A stretch of DNA of 64,000 bases from Limnospira fusiformis SAG 85.79 (GCF_012516315.1 NZ_CP051185.1:579459-643458), one strand, 5' to 3'. Positions 28,437 through 37,912 are shown, counted from the stretch's first letter. Translations and numbers: made by a program. The notes: generated by a model from the letters alone, not told the origin.

Positions 28437-28847
28437 ATGGTAGAACCTACCAAAAGTGCCAACCCCACCACAGCTTCCCCCGAAGGAGGAACTATGACAC
28501 CCACACCAGACCAGGGACCGAATAAAGAACAATTTGAAGAAATCAAAGAGAAAGTAGTTGTCTTTTTGTCGGAACTACCAGGTTATGTTTCCAAGTTTTT
28601 TGGAGAGTATCAAAAACCTATTGTTACTATCCTGTTAATTGTGGTGGCAGTGGTCACAATTAAGGTGTTATTTGCGGTAGTTGATGCCCTCAATGATATT
28701 CCCTTGGTAGCTCCCACTTTTGAGTTGATTGGCATGGGATATGCGGCTTGGTTTGTCTACCGTTACTTGCTGAAAGCCTCCACCCGCCAGGAATTAGTAC
28801 AGGAAGTTAACGCTTTACGCAAACAGGTTTTTGGCAATAAGTCCTAA
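28437..28847 (+). CDS. CURT1/CAAD-domain thylakoid membrane protein
   Basis: 136 residues. A Pro/Thr-rich N-terminus is followed by an amphipathic helix, two membrane helices (PIVTILLIVVAVVTIKVLFA and FELIGMGYAAWFVYRYLL) and a C-terminal helix: the CAAD/CURT1 layout. Cyanobacterial CurT bends thylakoid membranes and helps form thylakoid convergence zones; relatives are fused to aminoacyl-tRNA synthetases. The ATG at 28437 has GAAGGAG upstream. A second ATG at 28494 has an equally strong GAAGGAGG four bases ahead, so a form 19 residues shorter may also be made. A terminator hairpin follows. Confidence 0.85.
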   Translation: MVEPTKSANPTTASPEGGTMTPTPDQGPNKEQFEEIKEKVVVFLSELPGYVSKFFGEYQKPIVTILLIVVAVVTIKVLFAVVDALNDIPLVAPTFELIGMGYAAWFVYRYLLKASTRQELVQEVNALRKQVFGNKS

Positions 28848-28871
28848 CTAGAAAAACGCCGATTTTCACTT

Positions 28872-28895
28872 GGGCGCAATAGCGCCCTATTTTTT
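28872..28895 (+). terminator. Rho-independent terminator after the CurT-like gene
   Basis: GGGCGC-AATA-GCGCCC followed by TATTTTTT, 24 bases after the stop codon. It ends four bases before the convergent methyltransferase stop, so it may serve both directions. Confidence 0.8.
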
Positions 28896-28898
28896 AAA

Positions 28899-29852
28899 TC
28901 AAGGTTTGATGGCAATAATAGTTCGATGACGGGGGTCAGTTTCGATGGTGGTTTGATAGTTCAATCCACATTCAGATAAGGCGGTTTCTACATCAAAGGT
29001 ATAGTAATCATCCGTCCAGGGTTCTGTACTTTTCATTAAGGTAAATAGCACGGGTGGCAGATTTTGAATGACGGCGGATTTGGGGTTATTATCAACTATG
29101 GCTAACACACCATGCGATCGCAAAATTCGTAAGGCTTCTTTAAATATCTTCCGCGTGGCTGTTCGCGGTAATTCATGAATCACAAATTGCAAAGTTACCA
29201 CATCAAAAGAATCATCAGGAAAACCCGTATTCTCAGCGTTAGCGTGTTTCCACTCACTAATTTTTCCTTGAGTATCCCGCATTTTTGCCACCGATAACAT
29301 ATAGGGAGATAAATCTAAGCCTACTGTTCGGATTGAGGTTTCTTGTCTGTGTTGATAATAACTATGTAAAGCCTGGGTAGAAATTCCCACGGAACAACCT
29401 ATATCTAAAATATCATGAACTGGGTTAGGGCTATAGTTTTCTAAAACCTGATGAAAACTGTGCCGCAACCTTTCCTGGGCTGTTAGCCATGATAAATCCT
29501 CTTTTGGCCATACTCGCAAAGCCATTGAATAGGTAGCAGACTCCGCCTCAAAAGCAGCTTTCCAGCAAAGATTTCCTTCATCATAAGCATGAAAGGGAAC
29601 TTGATAATAGTCGGGGTAAACTACTGTGGTATCAGTGATTTCTGGGAGTAAGGCTGTTACGCCAGACCCTTCGAGTTGCTGATAAGTTTCTCGCCAGGGA
29701 ATGCCTTTCTTTTCGGCGGTTTTAATTAACACCCGCCTAGCCTGATATTTCATGAGGTTGAAAATTGGCTTAGTTTGGATGAGAAGATTCACAAATTGGG
29801 AGAGGAAATCACCACCAGCCCAGTCGGGTTTGATTTTATCGCTTGTATTCAT
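28899..29852 (-). CDS. Class I SAM-dependent methyltransferase
   Basis: 317 residues. The SAM-binding motif I is HDILDIGCSVGISTQAL (about residues 145-161), with DLSPYMLSVAKMRD as the next acidic loop and DDSFDVVTLQFVIHELP as motif IV/post-motif. The N-terminal 120 residues are not a known domain to me. The ubiquinone/menaquinone-type methyltransferase fold is clear, but the substrate is not. It is divergent from the protein kinase gene, 74 bases apart. Confidence 0.8.
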   Translation of the reverse strand: MNTSDKIKPDWAGGDFLSQFVNLLIQTKPIFNLMKYQARRVLIKTAEKKGIPWRETYQQLEGSGVTALLPEITDTTVVYPDYYQVPFHAYDEGNLCWKAAFEAESATYSMALRVWPKEDLSWLTAQERLRHSFHQVLENYSPNPVHDILDIGCSVGISTQALHSYYQHRQETSIRTVGLDLSPYMLSVAKMRDTQGKISEWKHANAENTGFPDDSFDVVTLQFVIHELPRTATRKIFKEALRILRSHGVLAIVDNNPKSAVIQNLPPVLFTLMKSTEPWTDDYYTFDVETALSECGLNYQTTIETDPRHRTIIAIKP

Positions 29853-29926
29853 CAGACGGACATTATAATCATCAACAGTTGATTATCTCATAGTCTTAGG
29901 ATCTGTGTTAGAGTTAAGGGATAACT

Positions 29927-31468
29927 ATGTCCCAGGGAAAAACTATGAGTCTTTGTTTTAATCCCGCCTGTCGCCACGAAAACCCCAAGGATATTGTATC
30001 CTGTGAACGCTGCGGTCAGTCATTAAAGTTAGGCGATCGCTATCGAGGATTGAGAGAAATTGGGTCTGGGGGGTTTGGAAGAACCTATTTAGGCATAGAT
30101 GAAAGCGAAACTAATCACCCTCCCTGTGCGATTAAACAATTTTTCCCCCTTCTGACTAATGATGCTAAGGTATCCTCTCGCCTCTTCCGTCGAGAAGCCC
30201 AAAGTTTACAGGTGCTTAACCATCCCCAAATTCCCAAATTTTTGGCATATTTTTCCATAGATGAACAACAGTATATTATCCAAGAGTTCATTCCGGGAGA
30301 AACCTTAGAACAAGAATTAGCGGAAAGGGGGGTATTTGGGGAAAGCAAAATCCGAGATATCCTCAATCAAATTTTACCGATTTTACAATATCTACACGCC
30401 AGAAACCTAATTCATCGGGATGTTAAACCCGCTAATATTATCCGTAGACAAAGCGATAAACTTCTCTTTTTAGTAGACTTTGGGGCGAGTAAACTCCACA
30501 CGGGAACTAACCTGGCTAAAACGGGAACTAGCATCGGAACTGCGGAATTTGTCGCCCCAGAACAATTACGAGGAAAAGCGGTTTTTGCCAGTGACCTGTA
30601 TAGTTTAGGTGTGACCTGTATTTATTTATTAACGAATACATCACCGTTTAATTTGGTGGATGGTGATAATCATTGGGTATGGCGAGATTGGCTGGGGGAA
30701 AATGCGGTTAGTTCTCAATTAGCGGAAGTTTTAGATGGTCTAATTTCGCCAGGTCTAAGTAACCGTTATACATCAGCTTCAGCGGCATTAAAAGACCTCA
30801 ATCAGCCTCGAAAAGCGAAAAATATCTATAGTAGGTATTTGTGGTTTGGGAGTGCGATCGCTGCATCTATAGCCCTGTTTTCTGTGTTCAAAACCACCCA
30901 ACAATCATCAAAGATTGAACCGCCCACCTCACGAAATGAACCGATTATTCGCCCTAGTAATTTAGAGGCAATTCAATCATTATCTACTTATATTAATCTG
31001 CAAAACGAAGCCTATTTAGACACGGGAAAATTTATCGACCAACTCTCACAATTAATTGCCATACCTAGCCATTATTTTGAGGTACAAGTTATTAATAATC
31101 ATGGAGTACAAATAGCCGCGATTCCTCGCCAAAGTGATAGTTATGGTTATGTAGCGGTTTTATGGGGGGGTAAAATCTCAGATGCGGATAACCAACGCCA
31201 ACAAAATTGGCAACCTAAAGACCCGACAGATTTGGGAACTTTTAGTCTGCCTAGTTTTCGGAAAACCCCCTCTGATTATATCACGAGAGTTAACTATTGT
31301 GAAAGCATCCAAACGACGACAGAACCGCCATTATTATCAACGGTAGGGGAATCACTACCCCTTTCCACAGATGAATTACCCTGTCCCCAAGGTTATGCTT
31401 TTTCCCTGGGAATAATTGATGCGATCGCCAAATTATCCGCCACCAGTTCCCCGACAAATGTTCAGTAA
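29927..31468 (+). CDS. Ser/Thr protein kinase with zinc ribbon and pilin G/H-like C-terminus
   Basis: 513 residues. The start has a zinc ribbon of the cyanobacterial kinase type (CFNPACRHENPKDIVSCERCG), then a Hanks-type kinase: G-loop IGSGGFGRTYLG, Lys in CAIKQFFP, catalytic loop LIHRDVKPANII, LVDFGASK, and a GTAEFVAPEQ activation region. One membrane helix (about 305-322) follows. The outside part resembles the 'type IV pilin-like G and H' domain (AYLDTGKFIDQLSQL...VAIPRQSDSYGYVAV). All catalytic residues are present. The ATG at 29927 has AAGGGA ahead; an ATG six codons later is also possible. The outer domain may be a sensor. Confidence 0.88.
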   Translation: MSQGKTMSLCFNPACRHENPKDIVSCERCGQSLKLGDRYRGLREIGSGGFGRTYLGIDESETNHPPCAIKQFFPLLTNDAKVSSRLFRREAQSLQVLNHPQIPKFLAYFSIDEQQYIIQEFIPGETLEQELAERGVFGESKIRDILNQILPILQYLHARNLIHRDVKPANIIRRQSDKLLFLVDFGASKLHTGTNLAKTGTSIGTAEFVAPEQLRGKAVFASDLYSLGVTCIYLLTNTSPFNLVDGDNHWVWRDWLGENAVSSQLAEVLDGLISPGLSNRYTSASAALKDLNQPRKAKNIYSRYLWFGSAIAASIALFSVFKTTQQSSKIEPPTSRNEPIIRPSNLEAIQSLSTYINLQNEAYLDTGKFIDQLSQLIAIPSHYFEVQVINNHGVQIAAIPRQSDSYGYVAVLWGGKISDADNQRQQNWQPKDPTDLGTFSLPSFRKTPSDYITRVNYCESIQTTTEPPLLSTVGESLPLSTDELPCPQGYAFSLGIIDAIAKLSATSSPTNVQ

Positions 31469-31543
31469 AAATTAGCACCAAAATTCTCAGCAAGTATCTT
31501 GGCGCTATAACCTGGTAAATCTAGCCGTGATTGCAACTATTGG

Positions 31544-32566
31544 CTAATCAGCTAGTAAAACAATCCGATAGCGGGCTTGATTAGCGGCTACCTTATCCAT
31601 AGCTTCATTGATTTGACTTAATGGCATAGTTTCAATCATCGGTTTAATCTGATTCACCGCTGCAAACTCCAGCATTTCCGCCATAAACCGCCGACCGCCG
31701 ACAATGCTACCCACCACAGCTTTTTGACCAAAAATCAAAGGAATTAGGGGTATATTTAAAGTCGAAACTGGGATACCCACAAAACACAAAACCCCGTTAT
31801 TAGCTAACAAGCTAAAAGCCGCATCCCAATCAGTTTCTGAAGAGATAGTAGAAAGCACTAGATCAAAACTTCCGGCGATCGCCTTCATTTCTTCAGCCGT
31901 CCCCCATTGTTGGAAGTTATGAGCGCCAAATTCCTTAGCTTGTTCTTGTTTATTTAAAGAAGTAGAAAACGCCGTAACTTCAGCCCCCATAGCCCTAGCA
32001 AACTTAATCGCTAAGTGTCCGAGTCCGCCAATTCCCATCACCCCAACTTTCATCCCGGGGTGTTTTATATAGGTCCGCAAGGGGGTATAAACGGTAATTC
32101 CGGCACATAATAGGGGGGCGGCGCTGGCGGAGTCTAAAGCATCGGGTATTTTATAGGTAAAATCTGCGGGAACCCGTAGGCGGTCAGCAAATCCCCCATG
32201 ATGACCTACAATCAGACCTGTGTAGCCCTCGCGACAGATATTTTCTTCTCCTTGTAAGCAATGGTCGCAAGACCTACAGGAATTTCTAATCCAGCCAACC
32301 CCTATGCGATCGCCTTTATGTAGAGAAGTCACTTTTTCCCCAACTTCTGTAACTTCTCCAACCACTTCATGACCGGGAACCAGGGGATATTGACTGACAT
32401 TCCAATCATTATCCCTCATGTGAAGATCCGTATGACACAAGCCGTTGTGAGTGACTCGAATTTCTACTTCATCAACCTGTAGAGGTTCTGGTTCATATTC
32501 CCAAGGTTGCAATTTTTCACCGGAATTTAAAGCCGCATAAGCCTTAAATTTAGTTGCTGTAGTCAT
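31544..32566 (-). CDS. Zinc-dependent alcohol dehydrogenase (NADP type)
   Basis: 340 residues of the medium-chain dehydrogenase family. Catalytic zinc ligands are in HNGLCHTDLHM and PGHEVVGEV; the structural zinc site is CRSCDHCLQGEENIC; the cofactor motif is GIGGLGHLAIKFA. It resembles the broad alcohol dehydrogenase known from cyanobacteria (AdhA group), which reduces aldehydes with NADPH. It lies 248 bases downstream of adhE on the same strand; together they suggest ethanol or aldehyde metabolism. A hairpin between them may separate the transcripts. Confidence 0.88.
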   Translation of the reverse strand: MTTATKFKAYAALNSGEKLQPWEYEPEPLQVDEVEIRVTHNGLCHTDLHMRDNDWNVSQYPLVPGHEVVGEVTEVGEKVTSLHKGDRIGVGWIRNSCRSCDHCLQGEENICREGYTGLIVGHHGGFADRLRVPADFTYKIPDALDSASAAPLLCAGITVYTPLRTYIKHPGMKVGVMGIGGLGHLAIKFARAMGAEVTAFSTSLNKQEQAKEFGAHNFQQWGTAEEMKAIAGSFDLVLSTISSETDWDAAFSLLANNGVLCFVGIPVSTLNIPLIPLIFGQKAVVGSIVGGRRFMAEMLEFAAVNQIKPMIETMPLSQINEAMDKVAANQARYRIVLLAD

Positions 32567-32736
32567 ATTAATATTTCCTGATTATTAGCATTGCCTTTTA
32601 TTGTACAATCCCCTTTAATCACCCCAGTCAAAATTAACATTTTTTTAACTTTTGGGCGGGTGGCATTTTCAGCAATAGCCAGATAGTTGGGGAGAATTTG
32701 GTCAAGTGATGATTACTCAAAACAGGTCAATCAAAT

Positions 32737-32763
32737 GGCGATCGCTATGTTATAGCGATCGCC
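32737..32763 (-). terminator. HIP1-containing perfect hairpin between adhE and the Zn-ADH gene
   Basis: GGCGATCGCTAT-GTT-ATAGCGATCGCC is a perfect 12-bp stem with a 3-base loop, 51 bases beyond the adhE stop codon. Each arm contains a HIP1 octamer. No U tract follows on either strand, so termination is possible but unproven. Confidence 0.45.
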
Positions 32764-32814
32764 AAAAGCCGAAAGTCAAGTAAATTTGATGGAAATATCC
32801 TCGATTACATGGGA

Positions 32815-35586
32815 TTACATAACCCCAGTTTTCCACCAAGCATCATTTAACCCGATTAATGTATCCTTATCCAGGTCGCCAACAGCCATAGCCGACTCAC
32901 CACCTTGACAATACTTGTCAATCATTTCCAGATATTGTTTTTGTTGAGTTTGCGCCGTATTTTCCGGCTGAGATTCTGGGTGAGTCGGTGCTTTTTTAAC
33001 AGCCGGTTCATGATAAGCAGTAGCGTACAAATTCTGCAAATCAGCAATTAACGGATAACGGGGATTAGCAGCAGTACATTGGTCATCAAAAGCCTGGTTA
33101 GCCAAATTAGGTAAGTTACTCATAAATTCCTTTTCTTCGATGTCTAGTGATTGTTTAATGGTCAGTGGAATCTCAATTTTTTGCTTGAGAGATTCCACAG
33201 CTTCTATCAATTTTTCTACCTTCTCATCAAGGGTATTTCCGCCTAATTTGAGGTAGTCAGCTATTTCTGCATAACGCTGTTTAGCTTGGGGGTATTCATA
33301 CTGCGGAAAAATCGCCTGTTTAAAAGGGACATCCGTAGAATTATACCGAATTACATGGGAAATCATTAAAGCATTTGCCAAGCCGTGAGGCAAATGGAAA
33401 GTCGAGCCTAATTTATGTGCTAGGGAATGACAAATACCTAAAAAAGCATTAGCAAAAGCCAGACCAGCAATAGTGGCAGCATAATGCACCTGTTCACGCG
33501 CCTTCGGGTCTTTTGCGCCATTTTGATAAGCAGAAGGCAAGTATTTAAACAGTAACCCTAATGCTTCTAATGCCAGTCCATTAGTAAACTGTGACGCACA
33601 AATTGAGACATAGGCTTCTAAGGCGTGAGTCACCGCATCAATACCACCATAAGCCGTTAGTTTTTTCGGCATATTTAAGGTTAATTCCGGGTCAACGATC
33701 GCCATATTTGGGGTCAGGGCATAATCAGCGAGAGGATATTTAATCCCCGTGCGATCGTCGGTAACCACAGCAAAAGGTGTCACCTCAGAACCCGTCCCAG
33801 AAGTAGTAGGAATTGCCACCATAATAGCTTTATTTCCTAGTTCTGGTAAAGCATAAACCCGCTTCCGAATATCCATAAATCGCGTGGCTAAACCGTCAAA
33901 CTCAATTTGTGGATGTTCGTACATCAGCCACATAATTTTAGCCGCATCCATGGGGGAACCGCCACCAAAAGCGATGATCATATCGGGCTGATAACTATTC
34001 ATAAGTTCCACCCCTTTATTAATATTAGAAAGTTTCGGATCTGGTTCCACATCATAGAACACATAATGAGGTACTTTTATCCGGTCTAACACCTCCGTAA
34101 CTTGCGTAACTAATCCCAGATCAAACAGAGGTTTGTCCGTAACAATAAAAGCCCGTTTTTTACCCCGTAACTCTCCCAGGGCTACTGGTAAACATCCCCC
34201 CTTAAAGTAAATCTTGGGCGGCACTCGGAACCACAACATATTTTCCCGACGTTCCGCGACATTTTTAATGTTTAATAAATGGTGTGGTTCCACATTTTCG
34301 CTAATCGAATTACCCCCCCAACTACCGCATCCTAAAGTCAAAGAAGGAGACAGTCGGAAATTGTAAACGTCGCCAATAGCCCCCTGAGATGAAGGACTAT
34401 TAATTAATACCCGCCCAGTGTGCAAACGATTTTCAAAATATTTAATATGTTCGCTATTCCCAGGGTGAGTATACAAAACAGATGTATGTCCTTTACCACC
34501 AAAAATAATTAACTTTTGGGCGGTCTCAACTGCTGCGGGGAAACTACTAGCCCGATACATTGCCAAAATTGGCGACAGCTTTTCATAAGATAAAGGTTCA
34601 TTAACCCCAACTTCTGTAACCTCTCCTATCAGAACTTTGGTATTTTCTTCTACTTGAATACCTGCCATTTCTGCTAGTTTTTGCACCGACTGACCCACAA
34701 TTTCCGGATTTAATCGCTCATCTTGAAGAATCAGTTGTCGGATGGCTTCTTTTTCCTGCTGTTTCAGAAAATATGCACCCCTGGCGATTAACTCCTGTTT
34801 AACGCTGGTATAAACCTCATCTTGAACAATCACTGCTTGTTCAGAAGCGCAAATCATACCATTGTCAAAAGTTTTGCTAATTAAGATAGAAGAAACAGCC
34901 ATTTTCAGGTCAGCAGTCCCATCAATAATGGCGGGAGTATTCCCGGAACCAACCCCCATGCTAGGATGTCCAGATGAATAAGCAGCCTGCACCATTCCCG
35001 GTCCGCCTGTTGCTAAAATTAGGCTGATATCAGGATGCTGCATCAACTGTTGAGACCATTGGAGAGTTGGGTTATCTATCCATCCAATAATTCCCTCTGG
35101 TGCGCCAGCAGCTACCGCCGCATCTAGGATAATTTTGGCAGCTTTAATGGTGCATTCTGTGGCTCTGGGGTGAGGAGAAAAGATAATACCATTGCGGGTT
35201 TTCAGGGCTAATAAGGCTTTAAAAATAGCGGTAGATGTCGGATTAGTGGTGGGGACAATTCCCGCTAAAATTCCTAGGGGTTCGGCGATTTTTTGCCAGC
35301 CATAATGGGGATCAGACTCGATAACATCACAGGTCTTTTCGCCTTTGTATTTGTTGTAAATGTATTCAGAAGCAAAGTGATTTTTGATTACCTTGTCTTC
35401 TACTACTCCCATTCCGGTTTCTTCTACAGCCATTTGAGCCAGATTAATCCGGGAGGCGTTGGCGGCTAAAGCAGCGACTTGGAAAATTTTGTCTACCTGT
35501 TCTTGGCTGTAAGTCGCGTATTGGGCTTGAGCGTCTTTGACTTGTTGGATTAAATCATTCAGGTGAGTTTCTTGGCTAATTTTCAT
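32815..35586 (-). CDS. adhE: Bifunctional acetaldehyde-CoA / alcohol dehydrogenase
   Basis: 923 residues, slightly longer than most AdhE. Residues 1-440 are the CoA-acylating aldehyde dehydrogenase with Cys in GMICASEQ (about 247); the C-terminal half is an iron alcohol dehydrogenase with AFGGGSPMDAAKIMW (about 540) and metal His in ICHSLAHKLGSTFHLPHG (about 720). It converts acetyl-CoA to ethanol, oxidising NADH, in dark anoxic fermentation. A Lys/Pro/Gln-rich linker (residues about 860-885) and a short extra C-terminal segment extend beyond the usual end. The gene has a long upstream region with an inverted repeat at 35760-35805. Confidence 0.96.
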   Translation of the reverse strand: MKISQETHLNDLIQQVKDAQAQYATYSQEQVDKIFQVAALAANASRINLAQMAVEETGMGVVEDKVIKNHFASEYIYNKYKGEKTCDVIESDPHYGWQKIAEPLGILAGIVPTTNPTSTAIFKALLALKTRNGIIFSPHPRATECTIKAAKIILDAAVAAGAPEGIIGWIDNPTLQWSQQLMQHPDISLILATGGPGMVQAAYSSGHPSMGVGSGNTPAIIDGTADLKMAVSSILISKTFDNGMICASEQAVIVQDEVYTSVKQELIARGAYFLKQQEKEAIRQLILQDERLNPEIVGQSVQKLAEMAGIQVEENTKVLIGEVTEVGVNEPLSYEKLSPILAMYRASSFPAAVETAQKLIIFGGKGHTSVLYTHPGNSEHIKYFENRLHTGRVLINSPSSQGAIGDVYNFRLSPSLTLGCGSWGGNSISENVEPHHLLNIKNVAERRENMLWFRVPPKIYFKGGCLPVALGELRGKKRAFIVTDKPLFDLGLVTQVTEVLDRIKVPHYVFYDVEPDPKLSNINKGVELMNSYQPDMIIAFGGGSPMDAAKIMWLMYEHPQIEFDGLATRFMDIRKRVYALPELGNKAIMVAIPTTSGTGSEVTPFAVVTDDRTGIKYPLADYALTPNMAIVDPELTLNMPKKLTAYGGIDAVTHALEAYVSICASQFTNGLALEALGLLFKYLPSAYQNGAKDPKAREQVHYAATIAGLAFANAFLGICHSLAHKLGSTFHLPHGLANALMISHVIRYNSTDVPFKQAIFPQYEYPQAKQRYAEIADYLKLGGNTLDEKVEKLIEAVESLKQKIEIPLTIKQSLDIEEKEFMSNLPNLANQAFDDQCTAANPRYPLIADLQNLYATAYHEPAVKKAPTHPESQPENTAQTQQKQYLEMIDKYCQGGESAMAVGDLDKDTLIGLNDAWWKTGVM

Positions 35587-35759
35587 GGTTTACGCTTCTT
35601 TTTTTGCGAGAATTTGCGAGGCTATTTTTTGCCAAGGATATGCTATCAAATTGCTATCAAATATGGTGATTTTTGCCATACTCAGCCCCGACGATGATAT
35701 TTAATCATTGCCAGCAATTATAGCCAATTCAGGTGATAGATGCCCTTTAGTTCAAAAAG

Positions 35760-35805
35760 GTAGGTATGGTCAACTTATTAACATGGGTGGTGAACACATA
35801 CCTAC
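35760..35805. promoter_or_regulatory. Inverted repeat upstream of adhE
   Basis: GTAGGTATG (35760-35768) and CATACCTAC (35797-35805) are a perfect 9-bp inverted repeat about 175 bases before adhE. It could bind a dimeric regulator or form a leader hairpin. No known operator consensus is matched. Confidence 0.35.
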
Positions 35806-36080
35806 ACATAGACGAACTCTGATAAAATAAAGGATTCCAGTATGTAATCTGGACGAATTAGTTATTGGTAGCTAACCTTTAACTCTGCCCACTTTCATTT
35901 ATAGCAAACTAAATTCTTTATGTCAGCAGCAAAAAGTAGGATTGTGTATCTACTTTTTTCGGAAAATCTCAGCTTGCTGGTCGCGAAATGGTAGGCAAAA
36001 GTTTCCCAAGTCGGATAAAGTTTGATTGAGTAGGATGGAGTGATTGCTAGTGGGATAAGGTAGTCTAAAGTAGTATTAAG

Positions 36081-36109
36081 TTGTCAAAAGTTGTCAAAAG
36101 TGGTATAAA
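36081..36109 (+). promoter_or_regulatory. Predicted sigma-70-type promoter
   Basis: TTGTCA (36081-36086), 17 bases, TATAAA (36104-36109). The -35 box is part of a direct repeat (TTGTCAAAAG twice). It points toward the STAND ATPase gene 385 bases away and would give a long leader containing the inverted-repeat element at 36159-36267. Confidence 0.4.
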
Positions 36110-36158
36110 ATTCCCAGAGATAAGAGACCATTACTAGACATTTTCCGAATATATAACA

Positions 36159-36267
36159 TATATAGCGCTTCTCATCTCTATGAAATACAGCCCTCACCCC
36201 AAACCCCTCTCCCAGAAAGGGAGAGGGGCTTTGAAAAGTACCTCATCAGTCCGGGAACTGCTATATA
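36159..36267. mobile_element. MITE-like element with TATATAGC ends
   Basis: 109 bp bounded by TATATAGC (36159-36166) and GCTATATA (36260-36267), with an internal perfect hairpin CCCCTCTCCC-AGAAA-GGGAGAGGGG (36204-36228) and the phrase CCCTCACCCCAAACCCC, a sequence type that recurs in cyanobacterial intergenic regions (a diverged relative lies near 54080-54125). No coding capacity. The rest of this 907-base gap holds no gene I can support. Confidence 0.5.
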
Positions 36268-36493
36268 TAGGACAGCCTCAAGGATTCTATGCCGTCTGTT
36301 ACCTGTCCCTGGTCTCTCCCTCAACTCAGATAGTTGTTTTCGGTCACAGGTTGGAAGTTATCAGATCACAGATATATAGGCTGTTTTTCTCTGTGATCCG
36401 GTGTTATTCATTACGAGTCCCTTGTCCCCTGATCACCGATCGCTACTGGCGAAGATGAGACAATTTGAATAAGTAATAACACTTATTAGTATT

Positions 36494-37912
36494 ATGGAAG
36501 TTCAACAAATTATCGAATGGGCTGACGGTCTAGTGTTGATCCAAACAGGAAAACACCTAGATGACCTGGAGACAGCAATTTTGCAGGGGACTTACCAAAA
36601 TCAAAAATACTCGGAAATTGCCGCGGGCTACAACTGTAGCGAACCCCATGCCAAAAAGGTGGCTTGTCTGCTATGGAAAACCCTTTCCCAAGCGTCGGGA
36701 GAGGAAATCAATAAATCTAATTTGCGATCGACTTGTCAGAGGCTACAACTTCCGGCTTTGTCCAATAGCGAAGAATTTGTTACCATTGATACAGTCACTC
36801 AAACAAATTCCCCACCTCCCCAGGGTGAAACTATGGCTAAACCATATAACACTGAGTCCTTCAGGCGTATCGATCGCACTGATATACCTAATGGGGATTA
36901 TTTTTGCGATCGCCAAGAAGAAGTGGCTACTCTCAAAAATTGGATACTACAAGATCGCAGTCATTTAGTCTCGATTTTGGGCCTTAGTGGTATAGGTAAA
37001 ACCGCAGTCGCCCTGCATCTTTTACCACAAATTCAAGACCATTTTGATTGTGTGATTTGGCGGAGTTTACGCACCCTACCTTCCCTATCTTCAATCTTAA
37101 CTTATTTAACCCAATTTTTGCCTCCCCCCAACCCGGATATCCGACCCCTGACCATCAGTTACGCTTCCACAGTCGCAGAAGCTCAAAACCCATCCCACCA
37201 ATTAGCAGAACAATTATCATTAGTCATGGAATCTTTCCGACAACATCGCTGCTTGCTCATTTTAGACGATGTGCAGGCGATTTTAAATCCTCATAACCTG
37301 GTGGAAGGCTATAAACGGGGTTACGAAAGTTATCGATTATTCTTTAAAACGATTGGCGAACTATCCCATAACAGTTGTCTGATTATGAATAGTTCAATTT
37401 TGCCTCAAGAATTAATCGAGTTAACTAATAATAATCATCGGGTTAAATGCTTGACATTAGCAGGCTTGGGGTCAGATTCAGCCCATAATATTTTGACTTC
37501 TGCCAGTTTGTTAGACGCTGATAATTGGCAAGAATTGATAGATATATATGGTGGTAATCCCGGCTTTTTGAAAATTGTATCCCGGACAATAAAAGAGTTT
37601 TTTGGTGGTAGTGTGAAGCAATATCTAGCCAATAAGTCTATCTTGGTATTGCCAGAAATCAAGCATATATTAGATTATTTTTGGCAGGAATTATCGGATT
37701 TGGAAAAACAGGTAATGGGGCGGTTATCGGCATCAGATTCCGGTGTGTCTATGGCGGATTTGCTAGAGAATACTAACCATAATAGTTCGGATTTATTGTG
37801 GGCGGTTCAATCTTTACAAAAGCGGTTTTTAGTGGATAATATCCAACGGGAACAGCAAACATTATTTACGCTGATTCCGGTAATTAGAGAGTATACGAGA
37901 CAATGTAGATAA
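36494..37912 (+). CDS. Short STAND (NB-ARC) ATPase with N-terminal VMAP-type helix-turn-helix
   Basis: 472 residues. Residues 1-85 resemble the helix-turn-helix domain found at the start of vWA-MoxR-associated proteins (IIEWADGLVLIQTGKHLDDLE, YSEIAAGYNCSEPHAKKV). A linker leads to an NB-ARC ATPase: Walker A ILGLSGIGKTA (163-170 core), Walker B CLLILDDVQAIL, NSCLIMNSS, then a winged-helix segment ending FTLIPVIREYTRQCR. Relatives usually continue with WD40 or TPR sensor repeats; this one stops after the winged helix. It may be a natural short form or a truncated gene. Such ATPases act as signalling or defence switches. Neither neighbour suggests the pathway. Confidence 0.78.
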   Translation: MEVQQIIEWADGLVLIQTGKHLDDLETAILQGTYQNQKYSEIAAGYNCSEPHAKKVACLLWKTLSQASGEEINKSNLRSTCQRLQLPALSNSEEFVTIDTVTQTNSPPPQGETMAKPYNTESFRRIDRTDIPNGDYFCDRQEEVATLKNWILQDRSHLVSILGLSGIGKTAVALHLLPQIQDHFDCVIWRSLRTLPSLSSILTYLTQFLPPPNPDIRPLTISYASTVAEAQNPSHQLAEQLSLVMESFRQHRCLLILDDVQAILNPHNLVEGYKRGYESYRLFFKTIGELSHNSCLIMNSSILPQELIELTNNNHRVKCLTLAGLGSDSAHNILTSASLLDADNWQELIDIYGGNPGFLKIVSRTIKEFFGGSVKQYLANKSILVLPEIKHILDYFWQELSDLEKQVMGRLSASDSGVSMADLLENTNHNSSDLLWAVQSLQKRFLVDNIQREQQTLFTLIPVIREYTRQCR

